Assembly (NCBI GenBank): GCA_963822115.1
Contig: CAWGGM010000006.1
Location: 310,001-374,000 of the forward strand
DNA from: CAWDXG01 sp963822115
GTDB lineage: Bacteria; Myxococcota_A; Polyangia; Polyangiales; Polyangiaceae
DNA: 64,000 bases
Direction: 5' to 3'
Shown here: positions 14,004-23,296 of the stretch, in pieces
How positions within the stretch are numbered: the first letter of the stretch is position 1
Layout of the letters: each line of letters opens with the position of its first letter
Translations under genes and position numbers: made by a program
Notes under the pieces: model-generated
The model's database searches: none
Seen by the model: the letters and a program-made list of their open reading frames with translations, nothing else
Told to the model about the DNA's origin: nothing

Positions 14004-15941
14004 TCACGAGCCTCCGCGCGGCAGCAATCGATACACGAGCAGGATCACGCCCGCCGCCATCAAGACGCCGGACACCCAGCCCGCCCGGAGCGGCCCGAAC
14101 GAGAGCACATTGCCGCTCGACGACGCAACTGCCTGGTCGACGAGCGTCAGGACGATGCTCAACACCAGCAAGATCGCCCCGGGCAGCACCCGCCGCAGCA
14201 GGGTCGGCTCGCTCGCCGGTACAGGCCGGGGGGCGGGCGCGACGGCATCGGGACGCGCGGGCGGCGCGCTCGAGATCGAGTCGGGTGGAGGAAGCGATTG
14301 CGGAAGCGGTTCGGGCTCGGTGCTGGACGACCTCGACTGGCGAGGAGCCGGCACCGACCAGTGTGGCCCGCTACCGGTGGCGGGCTCGACGGCAGGCCAG
14401 TTCGCCCCGCTGCGCGACCGGCCCGATGCGGGTGGCGGAGACGCCGGGACATCTTGCGGCGTCACTGCGGCGTACCCCGAGCCACTCTGGTGCGAAGCAG
14501 GCGCTTCGGGGGGCACCGAAACCGCGCGCATCGTGCTGCTCGACAGCCGGCGCACCGGCTCCTCGCCAGGCGCGAGGTCCAGTGCGAGATCGACGCCGGC
14601 CCCGTCGTCGAAGTCGACCACCCCGGAGAACGCCGGCAGCGAATCGGTGGACTTGGTCCGCTGCCGGGGCGCGGGCGCCGGGTCCAGAGCGAGATCCGGA
14701 ATGGCCGTCATGGGCGCTGCGCGCGGCGGGGCGGGTGCGGCAGGCGCCGCAGGAGCGGCAGGCGCCGGTACGGCGGGTGCACCACCTCCGAGGTCGGGAA
14801 CGGCGACCGAGCCAGCATCCATGGTGGCAATCTCGCGGATGTCGGCACCTGCCCGCGGCTGCATACCCGAGACGTGCGAGACGCGCTGGGGCAAGGCTGC
14901 CTCGATCTTCTCGACGCGCGGCACCTTTCCACCTTCGGAGCGCTCATCCCGGACGGGAGGAGCGGTCGAGCGCATCGAGACCGGACGCTCCTCCACCACT
15001 CCCGCTGCTTCGAGCAGGTCGTTCCAGAAGGCTCCGGCCTCGGGGTAGCGGTCGCGCGGATCGAGCGCCAGAGCGCGGGCAAACACCGCCTCGACCTCGT
15101 CGCTGACCACCAGCCCCTCGGTGCGGGGCGTCGGGCGACGCGAGGGATCGACCGCGGTCCCCATCATGGCGGCATGATCGCCGTCGATGATCGGGCGCCC
15201 GGCCAGCACCTCCACGAGCGTCAGTGCGAGCCCCCAGACATCCGTCCACGGCCCGGTCTGACCGAAACGCTTCGGCACCCACTGCTCCGGAGCGCCGTAC
15301 GCCGGGGTAAACGAAGCGAGCGCGCTGTGCGTCTGGCTGGCCCGACCTGCGACCTGGCTGGCCATGCTCTTCGCCTTGCCAATGCCGAAGTCCAGGATCT
15401 TGACGACCTGCTCACCTGCTACATTCGCGACGAAGATATTTTCGGGCTTGAGGTCACGATGCACGATCGAGATCAGTCCGTCCGGCCCCATGTAGTTATG
15501 GGCTCGCTCGAGGGCGCGGGCGACCGGTGTCAGCAGCCTGATCAGCTTCTTCAGCGACAGCGGCGACATGCCGTCGGCGATCCGGCGTTCGACGATCGCC
15601 TCGAGCGTTTCGCCCTCGAGCCACTCCAGCGCCATGAACGGCATGAAGGTGCCGTCGGCCATGGTAACGGCGTCGACGTGCAGTGGCCGGACCACCGTCG
15701 GGATGCTCGCGGAGAGCCTGAACAGCAGCTCCGCCTCGCCCCGGAACTGTTCGAGAAATTCCGCCTGATGCGCAGCACCGAGCTGCTGCGGGATCTTGAG
15801 GCACTTCAGAGCGACCGGTGCGCGAAAGCCGGCATGATGGCAGCGGTAGACGACGCCGAATCCCCCCTCGGCCACTACCGTCTCGACCTGGTATGCGCCA
15901 GCGATGACGCTTCCCACGATTCCGAAGACGTTTTCCGCCAT
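14004..15941 (-). CDS. Ser/Thr protein kinase with Pro/Ala-rich linker and C-terminal membrane anchor
   Basis: A 645-residue Hanks-type kinase. The N-terminal catalytic domain (about 14-290) has Gly-rich loop AEGGFGVVYR, Lys46 (VALKCLK), HRDLKPEN (161-168), DFG (184-186) and the APEQW segment, so it should be active. A long Pro/Ala/Ser-rich linker (about 310-575) follows. Two closely spaced hydrophobic segments at the C-terminus (GAILLVLSIVLTLVD and GVLMAAGVILLVY) should anchor it in the inner membrane with the kinase in the cytosol. There is no extracellular sensor domain. Such kinases are abundant in myxobacteria. It has its own Shine-Dalgarno (AAAGGA), and its neighbours give no clue to a substrate. 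Confidence 0.95.
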   Translation of the reverse strand: MAENVFGIVGSVIAGAYQVETVVAEGGFGVVYRCHHAGFRAPVALKCLKIPQQLGAAHQAEFLEQFRGEAELLFRLSASIPTVVRPLHVDAVTMADGTFMPFMALEWLEGETLEAIVERRIADGMSPLSLKKLIRLLTPVARALERAHNYMGPDGLISIVHRDLKPENIFVANVAGEQVVKILDFGIGKAKSMASQVAGRASQTHSALASFTPAYGAPEQWVPKRFGQTGPWTDVWGLALTLVEVLAGRPIIDGDHAAMMGTAVDPSRRPTPRTEGLVVSDEVEAVFARALALDPRDRYPEAGAFWNDLLEAAGVVEERPVSMRSTAPPVRDERSEGGKVPRVEKIEAALPQRVSHVSGMQPRAGADIREIATMDAGSVAVPDLGGGAPAVPAPAAPAAPAAPAPPRAAPMTAIPDLALDPAPAPRQRTKSTDSLPAFSGVVDFDDGAGVDLALDLAPGEEPVRRLSSSTMRAVSVPPEAPASHQSGSGYAAVTPQDVPASPPPASGRSRSGANWPAVEPATGSGPHWSVPAPRQSRSSSTEPEPLPQSLPPPDSISSAPPARPDAVAPAPRPVPASEPTLLRRVLPGAILLVLSIVLTLVDQAVASSSGNVLSFGPLRAGWVSGVLMAAGVILLVYRLLPRGGS

Positions 15942-16090
15942 GTCCTTTCGCCGTCCCCTCAGCTCTGGGCAAAACGGTGTCCCATATCATACCAGATCCA
16001 TCCGATCTGCACACCCCGAAGCAAACCGGCCGGCCGACGGCGGGGGCGCCGGCGGTGTGCTCTGGCCCTTCCGGTTGGAAAGCAGGGCAT

Positions 16091-16897
16091 ATGGCAGTGA
16101 ATCAGCCGCCACGCCGCCCGGGATTCGGCGCCGGCCTGGCTGCGGTCTATCGCGGCGCCGGATCGCTCCTGGGCAGCCCGCGCGCCTGGCCCTTCGCCGC
16201 TGTTCCGGCAGTCATCCTGGTCGTCCTGGCCACGCTGCTGGTCGCGCTGTCGATCCACTTCGTCCAACCCGCGATCGCGGGGCTGATGCCGAGCTCCGCC
16301 AGTTGGTACGCGCGGTTGGGACGAGGGTTCGTGTCCTGGCTGGTGACCGTCCTGGCCGGGTTGCTGGGGTTGTTCGTGGCGCTCGTCCTCACCCCGCCTC
16401 TGAGCGGTCCCGCGCTCGAACACCTGGTCGAGCTCGAGGAACGCAAGCTGCAGGTGAGCCGACGCCGACCTATCGGATTCTTGGCCGAGATCTGGTGTGG
16501 ACTGAAAGCGCAGGCGGCAGCTGCGCTGTTCGGCGCGCCCCTGCTTGTCGTTCTGTGGGTCGTCGAGCTGGCCTTCCCTCCGGCTTCGGTCGTGACCGTG
16601 CCGCTCAAGCTGCTGGTCACGTCGCTGGCGCTCGCGTGGAACCTCTTCGACTACCCGCTGACGTTGCGCGGCGTCCGACTCCGCCAACGGCTCGTTCTGG
16701 TCAACAAGAACCCGGGTGCGACGCTGGGCTTCGGCATCGGATCCACGATCCTCTTCCTGGCACCGTGTTTCGGCGTACTGCTGCTTCCGGTCGGCGTCGT
16801 CGGCGCAACGCGACTCGTCTGGCAGTTGCTGGAAACCGACCCGACGCTGGCGCCGGAGCTTCCGCGGCGACAACCGACCCAAAGCGCCGCGGCCTAG
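16091..16897 (+). CDS. EI24/CysZ-like integral membrane protein
   Basis: A 268-residue polytopic membrane protein. Hydrophobic segments lie near AVPAVILVVLATLLVALS, WLVTVLAGLLGLFVALVLT, an amphipathic pair about LFGAPLLVVLWVVELAF, and STILFLAPCFGVLLLPVGVV. The N-terminal GFGAGLAAVYRGAG and central LTPPLSGPALEHLVE are typical of the EI24 domain family that includes the sulfate permease CysZ. I use the ATG at 16091, because an upstream in-frame start gives a non-hydrophobic, unconserved-looking leader. The 3' end overlaps the convergent gene by 4 bp. The transported substrate is unknown; no sulfur genes are nearby, so a CysZ role should not be assumed. Confidence 0.8.
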   Translation: MAVNQPPRRPGFGAGLAAVYRGAGSLLGSPRAWPFAAVPAVILVVLATLLVALSIHFVQPAIAGLMPSSASWYARLGRGFVSWLVTVLAGLLGLFVALVLTPPLSGPALEHLVELEERKLQVSRRRPIGFLAEIWCGLKAQAAAALFGAPLLVVLWVVELAFPPASVVTVPLKLLVTSLALAWNLFDYPLTLRGVRLRQRLVLVNKNPGATLGFGIGSTILFLAPCFGVLLLPVGVVGATRLVWQLLETDPTLAPELPRRQPTQSAAA

Positions 16898-18387
16898 TTC
16901 TGGTCGATGGCGATGCCGAGTTGCCGACGAAGCTGCGAATAGCGATCGCCCACCACGAAGGCCAGCAGATCCTTGACCAGCTCGTCCGACCCCTGGGCTT
17001 CCGTTTCGAGGACGTTCTTGGCGGAAGCCAGATCGTTACAGAGGAGCAGCCCCGCACGGCATGCTGTCTTCTCGACGGCGGCGCTCCAGCGCTGCAGGTT
17101 GGTGCGCCCGCCTTCTTCCACGAAGCGCAGGAAATAGCCGCGCAGCGCATCGATCTGCTGCGGCTCCAGCACCGGCTCGATCGCCTTCGCGATCGGCGTC
17201 ACGCGGCGCTTCATGTCTTCCGCGATGGGTAGACCGGGGTTGCCGATGATCAGCGCCGCCAGGAACAGATCTTCCAGATCAGGCACTGCGTTGAAGAGCG
17301 TCTTGACGTAGTGCTCCTGGCGATACCAGCTCAGGTGCCGGCCGGCGTGGAACGCATGTTCCAGTTGCGTCGGACCGGAGAGGACCTTCTGTCCCACGAC
17401 CGTCACGGGCGGAACCGCGGGGATGTGCTGGTAGCCCACCGCGCGATCCTTTTCCACGTAGATAGGCGGCGGAGCGAGACCCAGGATCGCCGCCGCCCAC
17501 GTCAGCGCGCGGACCGCGGTCAACGTCGCCTTCGCGGGGTCCTGCTTCTTTGCGGGATCGGGCTGGTGCAGCTGCCCGTCGCGCCTGAGCGCCGTGACGC
17601 GACCGAGCAGGACCGCCGGCGCGATGACCGCGAAGATCTGCCCGGTGAGCACTTCTTCTTCGGGATGGAAGAGCAGATCGTACCAGGCGTTTTGCGAGAC
17701 GCCGCCGCGCGGTGCGACCAGCGTTTTGGCGCGGTACTGCTCGTAGAGCTTGTTCTGCTCGGCGCTCGCGGCACCCAGCGCCACTAGTGCCTGCGAGACG
17801 CACCACTGCCGGTCCGTCTCGCCGCGCGCCGCGTAGATCCGGTAGAGCGAGCGGAAGGGATCGGGCCGCGTCGGATCGCGGCGCACCTGCCGCCACACGG
17901 CATCTGCATCCTCGCTGGCGTCCTCCGCGGCGCTTTCCAGATCGCCGAGATCCACTTCAACGTTGATGGCCGCCTGCGCGCGACGCAGCTCCTCTTCGAG
18001 CTCGCGCACCCGCGCCTCGAGCTGCTCGATGCGCTTCAAGAGCAGCGTGCGACCCGCGTCGCCCTGGGCCTGGACCTGGAGCGGAGCTAGCGAAGCCGCC
18101 GGTTCCTCGTAGTGTTCGACGATCTTGACCTGGTGGCGTGCCTGGTACGCGGCCACCATGGCCTGCTCGAGACGCAGCAGCCGCTGCCGGTCGAGGCCCA
18201 TGTTGTCGGCGGCCTTTTCCAGGCGAGCGCGCTCCTCGGCGGTGATGATCCCGTCCTCGAGCGCTTCGGCAAAGAGCTCCTCGTACTGCATCTCGAGAGG
18301 ACCGAGCCCCAGCCCGCCGGCGACCTCTCCCGGAGAGAACTCTGCACCGTGCTCGAAGCCGCCTGTCTCGTCGCCAATGTCTCCCAT
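16894..18387 (-). CDS. Conserved 497-residue protein with TerB-like helices, coiled coil and His-rich segment
   Basis: A soluble protein with a strong Shine-Dalgarno (GGAGGA, spacing 7). Residues about 35-75 (FAEALEDGIITAEERARLEK) resemble a TerB/tellurite-resistance-like helical unit. A coiled coil follows at about 115-150 (RIEQLEARVRELEEELRRAQ), then an acidic stretch and a TPR-like region. The C-terminal half contains HAFHAGRHLSWYRQEHYV, whose clustered histidines could bind metal, though no HExxH is present. I recognise it only as the kind of long conserved cytosolic protein found in myxobacteria; I know of no function. Its stop overlaps the convergent membrane-protein gene. Confidence 0.75.
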   Translation of the reverse strand: MGDIGDETGGFEHGAEFSPGEVAGGLGLGPLEMQYEELFAEALEDGIITAEERARLEKAADNMGLDRQRLLRLEQAMVAAYQARHQVKIVEHYEEPAASLAPLQVQAQGDAGRTLLLKRIEQLEARVRELEEELRRAQAAINVEVDLGDLESAAEDASEDADAVWRQVRRDPTRPDPFRSLYRIYAARGETDRQWCVSQALVALGAASAEQNKLYEQYRAKTLVAPRGGVSQNAWYDLLFHPEEEVLTGQIFAVIAPAVLLGRVTALRRDGQLHQPDPAKKQDPAKATLTAVRALTWAAAILGLAPPPIYVEKDRAVGYQHIPAVPPVTVVGQKVLSGPTQLEHAFHAGRHLSWYRQEHYVKTLFNAVPDLEDLFLAALIIGNPGLPIAEDMKRRVTPIAKAIEPVLEPQQIDALRGYFLRFVEEGGRTNLQRWSAAVEKTACRAGLLLCNDLASAKNVLETEAQGSDELVKDLLAFVVGDRYSQLRRQLGIAIDQN

Positions 18388-18615
18388 CGTCTAGTCCTCC
18401 ATCCGTCCCGACTGTCACCCGGCGCCCGCAACACTTCAACGCCCGTGTCGATGTATGTGCGTGTGCGACGATGGCGCCCCTTGGCAAGCTGTTCGCTTCC
18501 GCAGCCCCTCGAAATGCGTGATAGCATTGTAACGGCTTGGCGCGTCCCCGAGCGCCGCCGAGACAGCCGAAGCTTCCGGAACGCCAACGGTTGTCGCTGA
18601 CAAGGAGCCCTGCTG

Positions 18616-19926
18616 GTGCGCTTTTCTACCTACCCGAAGACTTTGCTTGCCCTGACGGGCGTCTCCCTCGCGTTCTACGTCGGTTGCAGTTCTGGCGGTG
18701 GAAATGGCGGCGGCAATTCGGTCGGCAACGGCGCCAGCAGCTCCGGTGGCAGCAGCGCCTCGGGTGGCAGCTCCGGAGACAGCGGCAGCGGCGCGAGCAG
18801 CTCCGGCGGCGGGCTCAACCTCGGCGGCAGCGGCAACGGGTCGGGCAACGGCGGCAGCGGCGTGATCGACCCGGATGCCGGGTGCGCGACCTCCACGCAG
18901 AAGGGCAGCCTGGTGCCGGCGAATCTGCTCTTTGTCGTGGATCGCAGCGGCAGCATGAACTGCAACCTGCCGCAGGACGTGCCCCAGGACACCACCAGTT
19001 ACTGCGAGAGCCACCCGGTCAAGCTCGACAACACCAAGCCGAGCAAGTGGGAGTCCACTGTGTCGGCGCTCGAGAAAGCGCTCGGGCAGCTGCAGAAGAG
19101 CAGCACCATCGACGTGAGAGCCGGGCTGGTCGTCTTCCCCGCAGACGGCTCGAATTGCTCGGTGAACAACACCGCCAACGTGCCGATCAAGAAGCTGGAC
19201 TCGGCGCAGCTCGCAACCCTCAGCACATTCCTGGACAACGAGAGCCCCGCCGGCTCGACGCCGCTCGCCGGCGCCGACATCAAGAGCTACGCCTACATCG
19301 TGTCGCAGTGGCAGAACCTGCCGGGAAACAAGTTCGTGGTGCTGCTCACGGACGGCTTCGAGTCGTGCTCGCCGGGTTCGCTGCCCGGCTTGCTGGAGAC
19401 CGACATCCCGCAGGCGACCCAGATCGGCATCAAGACGTTCGTGATCGGCGTGCCAGGCAGCGAGGACGGACGCGCGTTGCTCTCGGAGATGGCGCATCTC
19501 GGAGGCACCGACACGGCCGGCTGCACGCACGTTCCTGATCCGCCGCCGCTGCCGCCGCTGCCTCCAGCGTCGGGTGCGAATGTGGGCGACTGCCACTTCG
19601 ACATGACCACGGCGACCAACTTCTCGCAGGCGCTGCAGGATGCACTGACCAAGATCAGCGGCACCGTCCTCAGCTGCGAGCTCGACGTGCCGACCAATCC
19701 GAGTGGCGGCGGCGTCGACACGAACAAGGTCAACGTCACCATCAACGGCAACCTGGTGCAGCCGGACGGGCAGAATGGTGCGACGTGCGGCGCGGGCGCG
19801 AACGGCTGGCAGTACAACTCGACCAAGACCAAGATCGAGCTGTGCGGTCAGGCCTGCACCGACGCCAAGCAGACGAACGCCACCGTACAGGTCGTGCTTG
19901 GCTGCCCGACCGGCACGATCCAGTAA
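18616..19926 (+). CDS. Lipoprotein with von Willebrand factor A domain
   Basis: A 436-residue secreted lipoprotein. The lipobox is FYVGCSS with Cys24. A Ser/Gly-rich tether (about 25-80) holds the domain off the membrane. The vWA domain (about 92-345) starts with LLFVVDRSGSM, the intact DxSxS MIDAS metal site, and includes FVVLLTDGFESC. Several Cys residues beyond it may form disulfides. MIDAS vWA domains bind protein ligands through a divalent metal. The GTG start follows an AAGGAG sequence. An AgmX-like lipoprotein starts 31 bp after the stop and an OmpA-like lipoprotein follows, suggesting an envelope adhesion or assembly group. The ligand is unknown. Confidence 0.9.
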   Translation: MRFSTYPKTLLALTGVSLAFYVGCSSGGGNGGGNSVGNGASSSGGSSASGGSSGDSGSGASSSGGGLNLGGSGNGSGNGGSGVIDPDAGCATSTQKGSLVPANLLFVVDRSGSMNCNLPQDVPQDTTSYCESHPVKLDNTKPSKWESTVSALEKALGQLQKSSTIDVRAGLVVFPADGSNCSVNNTANVPIKKLDSAQLATLSTFLDNESPAGSTPLAGADIKSYAYIVSQWQNLPGNKFVVLLTDGFESCSPGSLPGLLETDIPQATQIGIKTFVIGVPGSEDGRALLSEMAHLGGTDTAGCTHVPDPPPLPPLPPASGANVGDCHFDMTTATNFSQALQDALTKISGTVLSCELDVPTNPSGGGVDTNKVNVTINGNLVQPDGQNGATCGAGANGWQYNSTKTKIELCGQACTDAKQTNATVQVVLGCPTGTIQ

Positions 19927-19957
19927 TGGAGCGGCGAGCGCTGACCTTTCGCAGTCC

Positions 19958-21187
19958 GTGATCCGCCAGACGCTGCCGCTGTGTGTCGCGCTGCTCGCGG
20001 CCTGCGTGCCGCGGACGACAGCGCTACAGGGCAGCGCTCGTCCCCTGCCCGCTGCCGCAGCCCGCGCCGCGCCAGCGGCGAACCCTGCCCCAAGCCCAAC
20101 GGCGATGCCGACGCCAATGCCACCTGCAGCGTCGGTCGCGCCGCGCGTTGCTGCAGTCGCACCGCGGGACGCGGGCACGCCATCCCCCGACGCAGCCGCG
20201 GGCGTCGACGCCGATTCCCGGAAGGCCGACGCCGGGCCGGCCGACGCAGGCGCGGCGCCGCCCGTACCGACTCCCACCGTCGAGGTGGAGACACCGTACA
20301 AGCTGTACGAGCGTCCGCGCCCGCAGGGCACCGTGTACGCCGCCGGTCGCGACCAGATCCTCGCGCGCTGGAACGTGGGCGGCACTGGCGATCCGTCCTT
20401 CATCTCGAACCATCCCGGCTATCACCCCTGGCCGCGCGTGCGCGTCGACACGAAGATCCTCCGCGGGCACCTGCCGCGGCGCGCGCCATTCGACCGCCGC
20501 ACGGGACACCGGCGTCACGTGCTGAGCGTTGCCCGGGTGCAGGCGGAGGCCCGCGCGAACGGCTACTGGAAGTTCCGGTTGTGCTCCGAGGCAGGGCTGA
20601 GACGCGACCAGAAGATGCACGGGCAGACGATTCTGCGATTGTCGATCACGGCGCGCGGCCACGTGATGCACGCGCATCTCGTCAAGAGCAAGCTCAAGGA
20701 CGCCGAGGTCGCCAAATGCCTGCGCCACGCTCTGCACAAGCTGACCTTCAAGCCCGCTCCTCGCCACCGCGTGGACGTGCAGCTCTCGGTGAAGCTGTGG
20801 CCTGGCGATGCGCCCGTCCCTCGCGACGGTCCGCCCCACGACTACAAGGCGACCGACAACCCGGGCGAGCTCGACGTGCACGCCATCCAGAAAGCCACCA
20901 CGGATGTGCCGGACGCGGCACGGGCCTGCTACCGGAGCGCGCTCGAACGCGACCCCCATCTATGGGGACGCATCGAGCTACGCGTCGACCTCGACAAGCG
21001 TGGACGGGTGCGTCACGTCGCCGAGGACGAGAGCCGCTTTCCCGACCGGAGCGTCGTTCGGTGTGTTGTGCAAGCGCTCGACAAGTGTCACTTCCACGCG
21101 GCCAAGGGCGGAGCGTTGAGTTTTGTCTATGCGCTCCGGCTCGGCAGGTTGGCACCGCTACCCGCGAAACCCGCCGAAAACCAATAG
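19958..21187 (+). CDS. Lipoprotein with two AgmX/PglI-type C-terminal domains
   Basis: A 409-residue protein with lipobox LLAACVP, followed by a long Ala/Pro/Asp-rich linker (about 20-105). Two related modules follow. The first is around EAGLRRDQKMHGQTILRLSI, ending CLRHALHKLTFKP. The second is ARACYRSALERDPHLWGRIE, ending CVVQALDKCHFHA. The pattern of a helix, Gly-Arg/Gln beta strand, Gly-x-Val and a second Cys-bearing helix is that of the AgmX/PglI C-terminal domain, a TonB-like fold linked to gliding in myxobacteria. Two copies in one protein is noteworthy. The GTG start lies 31 bp behind the vWA gene, so the two are probably co-transcribed. The motility role is inferred from family membership. 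Confidence 0.75.
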   Translation: MIRQTLPLCVALLAACVPRTTALQGSARPLPAAAARAAPAANPAPSPTAMPTPMPPAASVAPRVAAVAPRDAGTPSPDAAAGVDADSRKADAGPADAGAAPPVPTPTVEVETPYKLYERPRPQGTVYAAGRDQILARWNVGGTGDPSFISNHPGYHPWPRVRVDTKILRGHLPRRAPFDRRTGHRRHVLSVARVQAEARANGYWKFRLCSEAGLRRDQKMHGQTILRLSITARGHVMHAHLVKSKLKDAEVAKCLRHALHKLTFKPAPRHRVDVQLSVKLWPGDAPVPRDGPPHDYKATDNPGELDVHAIQKATTDVPDAARACYRSALERDPHLWGRIELRVDLDKRGRVRHVAEDESRFPDRSVVRCVVQALDKCHFHAAKGGALSFVYALRLGRLAPLPAKPAENQ

Positions 21188-21362
21188 ATTTTCGCAAATT
21201 GTGAGCCAAAATCAACGGCTCGTGCGTCGTCGGTGCCCCGCTGCGAGGGGGGCTTGGCCGCGGGCAGCGGGTGTGGGAAGGTCGCGCCCGCGTATGGCGT
21301 AGGCCCGCATGAGGCAAGGCCTGCCAGACGTGCTTCGGCGATTGATGGAGGGTTTCGGAAAC

Positions 21363-22283
<921 letters not shown>

Positions 22284-22308
22284 CAGACAGCTCCAGCGGA
22301 GCTCCAAG

Positions 22309-22340
22309 CGGGCGCGGACCACACGGTCCGCGCCCGTTTT
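22309..22340 (+). terminator. Rho-independent terminator after the OmpA-family gene
   Basis: A perfect 12-bp GC-rich stem (CGGGCGCGGACC / GGTCCGCGCCCG) with an ACAC loop is followed by TTTT. It begins 25 bp after the stop codon. It is the clearest intrinsic terminator in the window. Confidence 0.88.
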
Positions 22341-22402
22341 CGTTCGGGCGATGCCGAGGAGCCCGCCTGGTGTGGCCGCCAGCCTGCGGCTAGGCTGCAG
22401 CC

Positions 22403-22936
22403 GTGCGCTGGCTGCTCCTGCTCTTCGTCGTCGTACCTCTGGTCGAGCTGTATCTGCTGCTGTGGATCGGCAGCTTTATCGGCTTCTGGCCGACCGTCGG
22501 GATCGTACTGGCGACCGGGCTGCTCGGGAGCACGCTCGCCAAGCGCGAGGGCCTCAAGGTCTGGCGCGCCTGGCGGCATTCGCTCGAGACCCTGACGCCA
22601 CCGGAACAGGGAGTGGTCGACGGAGTGCTGGTCCTCATCGGAGGCGCGCTCCTGATCACGCCGGGCGTGCTGACGGACATTCTAGGTCTGTTGTTGCTGA
22701 TGCCCGGTCCGCGAGCGGTTGTCGCGAAGCGCGTCCGGCGCTCGATCGACCGGCGCATCGCCGCTGGACGCATCCAGATCATGCAGAGCGGCCTCGACGA
22801 GGTCTGGGGCACGCCGCCCAGACCGGGACCGGATGGGGTCGATGTGGTCGAGACGCACGGCGAGGACGCCCAGGCGTCATCCCCAGCACAAAGCGGGTTG
22901 CCGGAGCTGCCGCCCGGAGGCGACGGATCGCGCTAG
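22403..22936 (+). CDS. fxsA: FxsA family membrane protein
   Basis: A 177-residue inner-membrane protein. It has an N-terminal helix ending in PLVELYLLLWIG, a second helix GFWPTVGIVLATGLLGSTLA and two more hydrophobic segments (VLVLIGGALLITPGVLTDIL, LGLLLLMPGPR). The ELYLL, GxxLxxxPGxxTD and LPGPR-like elements are diagnostic of FxsA, the protein that suppresses F-plasmid exclusion of phage T7 in E. coli. Its normal role is unclear. The C-terminal 50 residues are a soluble, poorly conserved-looking tail. The GTG start lies 62 bp after the terminator of the upstream gene. Confidence 0.9.
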   Translation: MRWLLLLFVVVPLVELYLLLWIGSFIGFWPTVGIVLATGLLGSTLAKREGLKVWRAWRHSLETLTPPEQGVVDGVLVLIGGALLITPGVLTDILGLLLLMPGPRAVVAKRVRRSIDRRIAAGRIQIMQSGLDEVWGTPPRPGPDGVDVVETHGEDAQASSPAQSGLPELPPGGDGSR

Positions 22937-22974
22937 GCGAACCCGCTCGCGTCAGGGACGTCGCGACACGCTCC

Positions 22975-23190
22975 GGATTCCACACGAAGGCCGAAGGGCC
23001 GAAGGGTTCCTCCACGGATCAGCCGACGGCGGTTGTTCTGGGGGTCGAGCGTTGGGGCCCCTTGTCCGGGTCATCCAGAGCACTCCCGCCCATTGTCGAA
23101 AGGCGGGCTCGAACCTCTGGATGGGCGGAGCTGCGTGGTCCAGCTTTCGACCCCAGAAACCTTCGGCCCTTCGGCCTTCGTGTGATCCTC
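22975..23190. repeat. About 210-bp intergenic element that folds as one long nested hairpin
   Basis: The outer arms share a perfect 25-bp inverted repeat (22981-23005 against 23160-23184; core GAAGGCCGAAGGGCCGAAGG). Inside it lie further complementary pairs: around TTCTGGGGGTCGA (23036) with TCGACCCCAGAA (23147-23158), CATCCAGAG with CTCTGGATG, and CCCGCC with GGCGGG near the tip. No gene is readable. It sits between fxsA and a convergent lipoprotein gene. It could be a miniature palindromic repeat, a structured RNA, or a bidirectional terminator. I cannot tell which without comparison to other genomes. Confidence 0.65.
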
Positions 23191-23241
23191 CACGGCAGTC
23201 GACAGTCGTTCTCCGTCATCTGGACACGCACAAAACAGTAA

Positions 23242-23267
23242 CGCCCGCCCGGTTTCCCGGACGGGCG
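23242..23267 (-). terminator. Candidate terminator of the minus-strand Cys-rich lipoprotein gene
   Basis: On the minus strand an 11-bp stem (CGCCCGTCCGG / CCGGGCGGGCG, one G-T pair) with a GAAA loop is followed by a T-rich stretch, TTACTGTTTTG. It starts 29 bp after the stop of the 23297-24463 gene. Confidence 0.7.
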
Positions 23268-23296
23268 CTGCTGTGCTTTACGGATGCGTCGTGGGC

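Noticed and set aside
16894..18387. His cluster in the 497-residue protein as a metalloprotease
   Set aside because: No HExxH or similar catalytic motif; the His residues are in a mixed aromatic/charged stretch.
22975..23190. Hairpin element as a tRNA or tmRNA
   Set aside because: A GCTCGAAC-like T-loop is present by chance, but no acceptor/anticodon arms can be formed around it.
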